Below, in pieces: positions 1-8,896 of a stretch of DNA of 21,737 bases. The stretch's first letter is position 1; each line of letters opens with the position of its first letter. Source of the stretch: Chloromonas sp. AAM2 (lineage: Eukaryota > Chlorophyta > Chlorophyceae > Chlamydomonadales > Chlamydomonadaceae); assembly GCA_004335635.1 (NCBI GenBank), contig QAXH01004231.1:22148-43884 (forward strand), in the 5' to 3' direction. The notes under the pieces were generated by a model that was given only the letters and a program-made list of their open reading frames with translations, ran no database searches and had not been told where the DNA came from. Made by a program: the position numbers and the translations under genes.

Positions 1-248
1 GAAATTTCTGCAATTTGCGCAAGTAGTTGCTATTTGCGTTGGACGTGCTTCAGGGTGTGCACTCCCTCCTTGTAACAGCTGTCAATGGGATCAAATGATG
101 TCCAAGGGGTTTGGCTTCGACAGATATATACAAAAAAGCGGTTGCACAAAAAGCGCGCCGGTCGTTCCCAGGAGCGCGTGCCGGTCTGCGCCTGGGAACA
201 TCGAACAAGCTGGCGCTAAGATCGGTCTGGCAGCGCCGCACACTGGCA
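1..248. other. Upstream region of the copper transporter gene
   Basis: No gene is supported here. It probably holds the promoter and 5' UTR of the transporter that begins at 249. The reading frame of that gene stays open upstream to about position 111, but without an ATG, so the open stretch is not taken as coding. Confidence 0.4.
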
Positions 249-1642
249 ATGCGCGGACCCCAAGTTGAACAACAGACCAGAAGATTATTAGCGTCCCCGT
301 TCAGTTTTCCATTCCAGCTTCTAGCCTTTAGCGGTCTCACCTCGGCATTGCTACTTTGTGCAGCTTTTGCCTACCGCAGCCCCATACACGCAGCTGCCAG
401 CATGGACCACGCCCACCATCACCACGAAGCTGGGCTGATGAGTGCCACCGGCGCCATGGGCGAGGACATGTCTATGCCCATGTACTTTGTGAGTGCCGCA
501 ACATGCGCACGCCAGCGCAGGCCCAAGAACCGCATGCGCGCAGACAGAGCCTGTGACAGTCACCAGGACAAGCCTGTCGAGCCTTTAGCCATCAAGGACA
601 TTCGCTGGCTGGTTGTGCTTATGCAGATGAACACATGGCACACCACTCTATGGTTCAAAAGCTGGGAGACCAAAAGCGTGAATGCATACGTGATCAGCCT
701 GCTGGGCCTGGTGCTGCTGGGTATAGCACACGAGGCCATTGCTTGCTACCGCTCCTGCTACTTGGCAGCAGGCCCCGGTGGAGTGTTGCAAGAGCCACTG
801 GTTGGCGTTGAAAACCCCAGGTGAATAGAACTCAGCACAGCTGGCCTCCATCTCTTCAACTTCTTGCAGACCCGCAGGGGGGCCACTCACCGTATGCACC
901 AGAACAAGACAATTGCAGGCACATGTAACTTGACGCTCAGGCACGCACACGGCACCTAACTGGCTGCAAGCTGCAAACCAATCAAGGCCGCTCATGATCA
1001 GCAGACCAGGATGCCGCATTTCTGAGTGTACAGGGGGCTTAGGACGCTAAGCACACTCACACATTTCCTTGTTCTGCGTATCATCAGCGGCACGATGGGC
1101 ATTCACTGGCTTACAGGCACTTCAAGCCCCGCTCCGGCCTGAGTGAGAAGCTATGGGCCACCGTGCTGTACGTTCTCAACATCTGCTCGGGCTACATGCT
1201 CATGCTGGCTGTTATGACGTTCAACACCGGGTAAGTCAAGAACATCTGCCATGGCGAGGCGGCACCAACCATTCAGCCTGGTTGCTGCATGATCCAATTG
1301 TGCTTATGACTGACGTGATGATTGCACGGCTGGAACCATCGCTACAGCCGGTGGATTTTGAGCGTGCTGCTGTTGTCTCACGTCTGGATAAGCGTATTTG
1401 CATATATGTGGGACAAAGCACACCAAGAACGGCTGTCACGCTCCAGTGGCACACCTCAACTTTGGCTTTGGCTGCCCTTAATCATGACGGAAATCCTCTT
1501 CGTGCTCCCTTGCAGATACTTTTTTGCCGTGATGGGTGGCATGGGCATGGGCTACTTCTTCCTGTTTGAGTACAACAGCCGACAGTCCCTCAGCCGCAGC
1601 GACAACTGCCACGTGCGCATTGACAACCATGGCCGTGCATGA
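249..1642 (+). CDS. CTR-family copper transporter, 4 exons
   Basis: Exons: 249-488, 627-820, 1117-1230, 1516-1642 (224 aa). CTR proteins are trimeric Cu(I) importers of the plasma or vacuolar membrane. Seen here: a hydrophobic signal-peptide-like stretch (residues about 23-45) ending in an Ala-rich site; a His cluster (HHHH, 56-59) and Met motifs including MSMPM (74-78), which bind copper; TM1 beginning near LWFKSW (88-93); TM2 with the family MxxxM signature (M174, M178); TM3 with GxxxG in GGMGMG (190-195). The C-terminus has one Cys-His pair (CHV) rather than a Cys/His cluster. Codons split at 820/1117 (AG|G) and 1230/1516 (GG|A) rejoin correctly. ATG 249 is the first in-frame ATG and includes the signal peptide; ATG 402 would give 173 aa starting at the His cluster. 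Family assignment is firm; the start and the first intron are less sure. Confidence 0.88.
489..626 (+). other. In-frame first intron of the copper transporter
   Basis: The donor GTGAGT follows the MPMYF codons and the acceptor ATGCAG precedes MNTWH. The intron is 138 nt, phase 0, and has no stop codon. Removing it puts the Met motif next to TM1, as in the family. Retaining it would add 46 basic, Cys-containing residues between them. Confidence 0.7.
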
Positions 1643-3242
1643 TGCGCACCATGCGACCTTGTATCTGGTCAGCCATGCACCTTGAACGCAAAGCGGAGCG
1701 AACAGGCAGCCAGGGTCAACGGGCTTTACATGTATTTACGCAAAACCAAAGGCTTCAGCCACCAACTACCGCCGCAACATGGTATGCGATAACGAGAAAG
1801 CTGGTCCCACAATCGTATAGGGGACTCTTAGGCACAATGGATGAGCCTGCGCACGTGCTGGAGTGTGTTACCCTAGGTTCAACCTCCACACTCACCTGCA
1901 ACCTTAATCGTGATTGAATTAAATTCACTTGCCTTGCACGCATGTGCCTTCCAGACGGGCGTTTGCTGGTTTTGTCCGGTTGGACACACATCTCTTCAGT
2001 GCAGGATGTTCATGTGCTGCTGCACCCGGGCACCGCAGTAGAGACAGTACCTGCAACCTCCAGAATGTTCCTGCTGTCCTTATGGAGCCGTCTGATCCTT
2101 ACCATGTAGCATGTAACATCGTTATGGTCCTTACACAGGCCAACGAGGCGATGACAGCGCACCCAGCAGCTCCGTTTTATCATGCCTTACAAGGAGGGAG
2201 AGCACACCAGGCGGCACGTCCACGCAAACGACTCGATGCTGCAAACATCAAAGGCACTGCTACACGCATGTAAAGGGGAATCTAGCCGAGTCAGCAGGGG
2301 GTGGTGAGTCCCTTGCGGCTGTCATCCCACAGGGCATCTTCCTCAGCTCACAGTACTGTGTGGAACGGAACACGCAGATTACTGAATGATCACCTCAAGT
2401 TTGCAATTACCACACTTGTTTGCATATGAAGGCATGATATAAAGAAGCGCAGTGCAGCTTGTGGAAGACATCAACGCACAGGTTGTTAGAGCTTTGGCCT
2501 TACAAGGGGGCAAGTGGTTGAACACCCTGTGAAGTGAATCCGGGCAAGCCCTGGACAAGCTAAGGCCAAGAAGCGTGTAGGCTCCCATCACAGACAACCA
2601 CAGACAACAGGTCCGCAACGCAGGCAAAGAACGACTTGCCACATCTTATGATGCAACTGTCAACGCAAAATAGCCACGGTGGCTGGTGATAGAAGACGTC
2701 ACATTGACATGTGGATTGAGATCACCAGCGTGGGATGTGAGGCAAAGTTCAGGTGTACAGCAGTCCCCTGCACAGTTCCAGTCAAGCAATCAGCATCCAG
2801 CCCAGTCCAAACTCAGCAGCTTTTGGTTGTCTCCGTTCAGCTCTCCAATGTTGACCTGCATGTCTGATCAAAACAAACTGGTCATTACACGTTCAGAACA
2901 CTGCCCTGACAGTTCACATTGAATACAGCGGTGCGGTTGGCAACAGGTCACAACATACAAGTCGTGCCTGCGTGCCTGCCTCTTGATACACAAGCGGTGG
3001 TGCTTGCTGGCTTTCCTCATTGAGGCTTACAAGCACACACTGGGAATAACTCAAACTAATAAGGCTGGAACTCGGCTGGGGCAGTAGGCCCAGCCCCAGC
3101 TTCTGCACAGGTCCCTGACGGGCTGGGCTTTTCTGGTTGGGATTATTCTGGTACCTCTCGGATACTTTCTTTTGCACATTTCTCTCGCCTGGCGATTCCT
3201 GAGCTCTCAAACTTTTAATATCACGGCACCGTCGCCAACGAA
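1643..3242. other. Intergenic region: CTR 3' UTR and MGL-A promoter
   Basis: About 1.6 kb without a supportable gene. Short open frames on both strands show no family signature and several begin at non-ATG codons. TGTAA elements at 2112-2116 and 2269-2273 are candidate poly(A) signals for the copper transporter. A GC-rich inverted repeat (GCTGGGGC at 3075-3082 with GCCCCAGC at 3093-3100) could form a hairpin upstream of MGL-A. Confidence 0.5.
2269..2273 (+). terminator. Candidate poly(A) signal of the copper transporter
   Basis: TGTAA lies about 630 nt after the stop codon. TGTAA is the usual green-algal poly(A) signal. An alternative is the TGTAA at 2112-2116. A five-base motif is weak evidence by itself. 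Confidence 0.25.
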
Positions 3243-6200
3243 ATGGCTTCCTCCGATGATGCAGGGCGTGCCGACACGCAGGTTGTGATGACCGACCATA
3301 AACCATTCCAGCCCGCCACTTTCATCCAATCTCATGCCGTCAACGCCCGCAAGCAGAAGCTCTACACTGCAACCTGGCTGCCCATCGAAGGAGATGCAAA
3401 GGCAGTTCTTCTCTGGCACCATGGTGGGGTTCTTGTGCACTCAGTAAGGATGTCATGATTGATGGGGCCAGCGATCAAACCTGCCAGTTGCCGACCAATC
3501 ACTGCCAACAGCCCACTTGGCGTTGAGCGAGCATGTGTCATTCAACTCCAAACGCGTTTGTGTGCTCACGCAGGGCTGTCTGAACACTGCAGCCGCTACC
3601 AACACGGTGCGCCACGGCACGACAAGTGCATTCGCAAAATCAGCAAACCCTATCAAGTTTGACCTTAACAACTGAACATAACGCTTTCATTGCACGCGCA
3701 GTCTTTGCTGCGCTTGCCGCGGCCGGTATTTCCGTCTACAGGTACACGGTTTGAAGTTACATGGCGGTGCATGATATCATACGCAGAAGGTTGCCGTGCT
3801 GATATGTATGCCCGGTGCGCCTATGACAGGCATGAGGCTGAGCATGACACCCGCAGCAACCCATGCGACTGCTGCCAAAGCGCAGCGTTTGCAGGGCCGC
3901 TGTCAATTAGCCTGTCCAATGCTGTGCAATCCAGTTGCAGCACCATGTTGCATGCAGTTATGATGTGCACGGGCAGGGCCAGAGTGAGCCCAACGAGCCT
4001 GAGCTGAGGTCTTACGTGGACAAGTTTGACTACTTGGTGAGGGACCTGCACCCCCGTGCATTTGGTGCCTGCATTGATGCTGTTGATTGCTGCGGATGCG
4101 GGTGGCATCCTGAGTAGCTGCCTTGTAAGCCGTTTCCTGCAAACCATCACAACTCAGCAGAAATGAAGTCACAGCCACAGCGTCAGCCTACCTCAGGTGA
4201 TAACCTGTCTGAGGACTTGCAAGCTTGCCAAGCTGTGCATGTGTTTGTACTCTCCTTGCAGTTGGACGATTTCCTGCGGCGGCTGAACAACATCCGTGAG
4301 GACTACACGTCAAAGGGCAAGGCGCTCCCACCTGTGTTTGCCGGCGGCCAGTCGCTGGGCGGGCTGGTGGCGGCGCTGGTGGTGGCGCGGCACCCGGGCA
4401 CGTTCGCGGGCCTGGTCATGACCTCACCGGCTATTGACGTGGAGTGGACACCCACCCTCAGGCAAGCGCAGGCCCAGGAGCACGTTATGACGTGTGTCAT
4501 CATACATGGTCATACATGGTCACGTGCGGTGGTACACATCTATGGGCGGCCATGTCATTATTTGTAACGCATGCGATACATGCCGACCCAAAGTTAAGTT
4601 AAGTTTGGCCGCATGCTGTTGCATGATGTCGCATTTTATGGTTAGTTCACCTTAACACACTTGGCAGTGCAGTGGTTGGTGAGGCTGGAGCACCGGAAGA
4701 GCTTGTGGGCAGCAAGTGGGAAAACTTCCCCACGCGTGTGGGGCTAATTCTATACCCATTGATCGTGGTTTAGGTGCAATTGGTGCAGAAACAGTGCCAT
4801 GGTTGCTGACGAGTCCAACTGTGCCTGGCGCCACAGGATGCAGGCCAAGATAGGCGGGTGGCTGAGTATGGTCTTCCCCAAGTCCCCCATGGTGCCGGCC
4901 GTGAGGCCCGAGGACATGAGCCAGGACCCGGAGGTACGCTGGGACTGTATTGTAGCTGCAGCCCCAACACTATTGTTATCTTTTTACAACCGTCTCTGTA
5001 GAGTTGTGCCAACGCGTATCGGGTCATAACTCAAGTTGTGCAAAGCGTATCAAAGCTCTGCCCGATACGTATCCGATGCATACATGTTTCGATGCTGATG
5101 CGCCCTAGGCATGGGCATGAAATTCCATGGGCGTGAAACTTCATTGCCCTTGAGGCTTGTCCACCCTGGCTAGAATACCATCCAGCTTGTTACGGTATAG
5201 GCCATCTCATCGCAAGCGGCAAAATGACATTTGATAAAAACGGCCCTGCAGGTCCCGCACCCGTACCAGAACATTTTGATTCTTACCCAGGCGCCTCGCA
5301 GATGCAGCCAGACATCATCATCATCTCGTGCAGCGTTCCCACAGCCACTGTTAGTGAGCTAAAAGGCTATGTGCATGGCTGTCAGACTGGTTGAGTCTTC
5401 TTGTATGCTGTAACACTGCTACAATTCAAAAGTCGTGCGACGGGCGACAAGGCGCTTCATTCCCCGCAGACTTCCCGCCAAAGGCCAAAAATGGGTCAAC
5501 CCACCACTGATCTCGCACCCACCAACAATCAATTATTTACATGTTACGTGTCACACACACATGCACAGGTTGTCAAGGAGTACATGAGTGACCCTCTCAA
5601 CTACACGGGCAAGGTCAAGTGCCGCACCGCAAATGAGACGCTCAAGGTGCGGCAGGCATGCGAAATGGCACAGGCACCTCTGGCATACAGGCCGTGAACA
5701 GCAAAGCTACCAACTCAACAGGGCAGCAGAGGATTTGCAGGCGCACCAAAACAGACGTGGGCAAACCACAGCCCGGCATTCAACTTTACTCGAGCACGTG
5801 GAGGAGGCAGATGCAGTACGGGTATGAGGCTAAGAAAGTATGAAAGGTGTTAGGTCGTAGAAGTTGAAGGATGATGAACTCACTGGGTGTAAGCCCTTCC
5901 ATGTATCAAGTTGTGATTCCCTGTGCGTGTCCGCAGGCGTTTGCCCAGCTCCAGAAGCTGATCCCCAAGCTGACACTGCCCATGTTCATCGCACACGGCA
6001 CGGCCGACAAGTGCACCAGTGCGGCGGTGAGTCATCCAGACACAGCCCCAAGTGTGCTAAACAACCTAACAGCCCATCTCAATCCGACTCAGCTCAGGAC
6101 CTCAGGTATGCTAAACAATGACATCTTACTGCAGTCATGTGTCTGCCACTCATTTGACACCGTGACTTCAAGTTCAGACATCAAACAAGCCATGCTGACC

Positions 6201-7280
6201 CGCTTGCTGGCGCTGTCTGGATGCATGCCACAGGGCAGGCGTCAAGTTCACTTCCGCCAACGCATTCTGCTTCTCTGTCAGGGCATGGTCCATGCTGGAA
6301 TGCACCTGTTTTGTGACCCTGCCGTGTCTTTCCGTGCTCCCCAGGCCTCCAAGCGGCTGTTCGAGGCCAGCCCCAGCACTGACAAGGTCTACCACCCCAT
6401 CGAGGGAGCGTACCATGAGGTGCGCGCTGAGAAGTGTGCTTGGATGTCGACAGCAGTGCTAGTGCCTGCATGTGGTTGATTGCAAGGTCTGCCGCAACAA
6501 AAAAAGCCCGCTGTCATGGGCTTTCGTGTAGGGCAGGGCTGAGGGCCAAGGAGGCGGACCCATGTGCCAAGTAACCCCTGGATGGAACACGTTCAGTGTT
6601 CACATCACACTGTTGTCCGTCCCATCAGTCATTTGACACAGTTGTTTGAGGTGTTGCTGCAAAGTGAAGTGATCCGGAGGACTCTACTCGAGCAAGCAAA
6701 AAGAACAGAATTGTGACCAATCGTATGATGAATATCCAATGAGAGCGAAAATCCACTGAAACATGATTTAGGGCAATGACAAGACCGACAATCTATGAAT
6801 ATGTCCAGACAGGTAGGCAGCGCCCAGCCTGTGACACTGTCTTCTCATGCCTGTGCTGCGCAGATGCTGTTTGGCCCCGAGCGGGACAATGTGCTCCAGA
6901 AGCTTTTGACCTGGCTCCTGGACCACTATCCGGGAGCCGCAGCCCTGCCCAGCGCCCCAGTAACCCCTGCTCCAGCAACTACTGTGCCAGCTGCCGCTGC
7001 TCCAGCTACAGCCAACCCAGCAACCGCCGCCCCAGCAATGACTGCTCCCTCGGTTCCAGCCGCAGCTGACCCAGAGGCTGACCCAACTGCTGGGGCCACC
7101 ACAGCTGCTGTTGCTGCTACCGCTCCCAGCACTGCTGCAGCTGGTGCTGCTCCAGCTGAGCACCCTGGTGCTGACAGCTCGGCAGCCATCGCCGCCACGG
7201 CCCAGAACATCGCTGACACCTCCAAGGCTGCGTTGTCGGACATCAAACAGGGTGATGTGCCAACCGAGACCAAGCCATAA
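3243..7280 (+). CDS. Monoacylglycerol lipase-like alpha/beta hydrolase with Ala/Pro/Thr-rich tail (MGL-A)
   Basis: Exons: 3243-3423, 3574-3606, 3702-3741, 3958-4036, 4262-4461, 4837-4933, 5569-5646, 5937-6026, 6345-6419, 6864-7280 (429 aa). Serine hydrolases of this family release glycerol and fatty acid from monoacylglycerols, or hydrolyse related lysolipids. Seen here: the oxyanion-side HHGLSEH near residue 58; YDVHGQGQSEP; the nucleophile elbow GGQSLGG with Ser142; SPAIDVEW; HGTADK with acid Asp260; GAYHE with base His290. The catalytic domain ends near residue 312. The remaining ~115 residues are low-complexity Ala/Pro/Thr, an unusual addition to a protein normally near 300 aa. There is no clear signal peptide, so it is probably cytosolic or lipid-droplet associated (inference). 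Intron 5 uses a GC donor. The paralogue MGL-B lies tail-to-tail downstream. Substrate is not provable from sequence. Confidence 0.88.
4462..4836 (+). other. GC-AG intron (intron 5 of MGL-A)
   Basis: The exon ends CTCAG and the intron begins GCAAGC, close to the known GC-donor consensus. The acceptor is GCCACAG before GATGCAGG. The intron is phase 2 (AG|G, Arg). MGL-B has the same intron at the same codon and phase with a GT donor (GTGAAG). Inside are a tandem 10-mer (CATACATGGT twice, near 4500-4520) and an AAGTT triplication near 4591-4606. Confidence 0.75.
5015..5069. repeat. Inverted repeat in MGL-A intron 6
   Basis: CGTATCGGG at 5015-5023 is matched by its reverse complement CCCGATACG at 5061-5069, with a 37-nt loop that holds a further GCGTATC. 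It lies within the 635-nt intron 4934-5568. It may form a hairpin; no function is evident. Confidence 0.45.
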
Positions 7281-7410
7281 GCAATGCGACGAAAGGCTGA
7301 AGGGGTTCACTGGAGCGAGGGTTGTTTCAGAGGGCAAAGATAAGGGTGTAAGGGTCAAGACGTGTGCAGTAAAATAATTGGATAGTATCAGAGAAATGTA
7401 CAGCAATCAC

Positions 7411-7415
7411 TGTAA
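7411..7415 (+). terminator. Candidate poly(A) signal of MGL-A
   Basis: TGTAA lies 131 nt after the MGL-A stop codon. The alternatives at 7347 and 7566 cannot be excluded without transcript ends. Confidence 0.25.
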
Positions 7416-8056
7416 AGAAATGAATGGTCAATGGCCCTTGATTAAGATGCAGCATCATGATGGAAGGCTGGAGAGTGAAGGTACCGGGGCTGGTAGCGGG
7501 GGGCTCCAGTCAAGAGATGGTTGGATAGTAGGCGATGCGGCACATGATCAATGTACCATATAATTTGTAAGGCACCGAACGCAGTGCTAAGGCACAGGCC
7601 GAACTGGCGGCAGGAGAAGGTTTCGCTGCCTAGCCATGACACAAGCCAGCTTAGAAACTGCAGCCCAGCCGTTCACTCAGTCTACGGTTATCTATGCGCG
7701 CTGTATTGGCGTGTGGTCAGAGCTCAGCAAGCCGGGTCTAGTTGTGAAGGATTTGAATGATGTGTGCAGGCACTTGTACCTAGCGTAGAGGCCACTTGTC
7801 AGGGCTGGCTGTCGTCGTAGCACTTTGCTACACGTGAGAGCAGACCACTGCACACTTTCTGCCTCCCCCTGTCTTTCGCTCTGAAGGTCTCAGTATTATT
7901 TGTTTCACTGTATACTGTGGCTTCACTTTGCGCATTGTAATGCAAAGAATTGCTGTTTTGCATCTGCCACAGCCGGTTGGTTTGAGCTCGTCTGAGCGCA
8001 GTTGTCCCTTGCTGCATAATCCCGGCAGAGCCTGTCAGAAAACCTGTCTGCCTGTC

Positions 8057-8213
8057 AAAAAAAAGATGTTTGCCCCTTCTGGGACAATTTCCAAAAACAA
8101 CACTGGAGTTAGTGTGACCACGGTTTGCTGTGGGTGGTATGACGCACGAAGGTAGACATGCCAATACTAAGCACGAGTCGGGGTGGGTACCTAAACCTGG
8201 CAAACATTTTTTT
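8057..8213. repeat. A-rich inverted-repeat pair, possible MITE-like remnant
   Basis: A run of A followed by GATGTTTGCC at 8057-8074 is mirrored by GGCAAACATTTTTTT at 8199-8213. The arms are about 15-17 bp and flank some 125 bp. I could not see a convincing target-site duplication. A direct, longer relative of the left arm occurs at 21085-21119. Confidence 0.35.
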
Positions 8214-8610
8214 AGTTGAAGTACACACCTGACCCAAACAGGCTTGCTCCACACACACTTGGTGTAGGAATGGATCACCGCAACGACACACTGACTGTTC
8301 ACCGCAAGCAAGCCGGCATGGGAGCAGAATGGGCCTACCAGAGCAAGAAAACAAGTCAGTGAAGCGAACAAAGAAACCTCACCGGGCCAAACGAAGGCAG
8401 ATAGCAGAACAAGCTTAAGTAAACGGTAAGGGCGGGGCCCTCAAACAGTTAAATAGGCCAGGCTAGTCACGCAGGAGGCAGCAAGGCTGCAATGGGGTCA
8501 GAGACCACAGCCTGCAACACAGACACCTAGGCTGGTAGGATGGAAAAGCAGACCATTCCCTCCTTCCCCCCGTGGTCCGTGGCAGTGAGGGCCCGCATGT
8601 GAAGTGGGCA

Positions 8611-8650
8611 ATGTGGGGCAGTGCCCTCGCATGTGGGGCAGTGACCTCGC
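8611..8650. repeat. Tandem duplication of a 20-mer
   Basis: Two adjacent 20-bp units starting ATGTGGGGCAGTG (8611-8630 and 8631-8650) differ at one base (C versus A at unit position 14). It is intergenic. Confidence 0.8.
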
Positions 8651-8896
8651 AGAGTCCCACACACCAGTGGACTCCCATGCTGATCCAATCCGGCACTGGA
8701 TATCAGATCCAGCGTCACTCAGGCAGCGGGCTCACGAATCTGGTACTTGCAAGCCAAGAGCCGCACACGCAAAGCACATGTACAGGCAGGTCGCTTGCAT
8801 GCAACGGTCAGAGATGCCGGCATAGCAGACAAAACTTTGTACGATCATGTGCCCCCAAATCACAGAGCATGTCCAGGTTTTAAATCCGGCTATTGA

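Larger units (their letters stand above)
7281..8896. other. Convergent intergenic region between MGL-A and MGL-B
   Basis: About 1.6 kb holding the 3' ends of both lipase genes. TGTAA at 7347-7351, 7411-7415 and 7566-7570 are candidate poly(A) signals for MGL-A. It also contains an A-rich inverted pair (8057-8213) and a 20-bp tandem duplication (8611-8650). The longest open frame, on the minus strand near 7799-8371, starts at TTG and resembles no family known to me, so it is not called. Confidence 0.5.

Noticed and set aside
6926..7273. Minus-strand Ala/Gly/Val-rich 115-codon open frame
   Set aside because: It is the antisense shadow of the Ala/Pro/Thr-coding last exon of MGL-A, open only because of base composition.
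7799..8371. Minus-strand 190-codon open frame
   Set aside because: It begins at TTG, has Cys-rich composition without domains, spans the A-rich repeat, and overlaps the 3' ends of two convergent genes.
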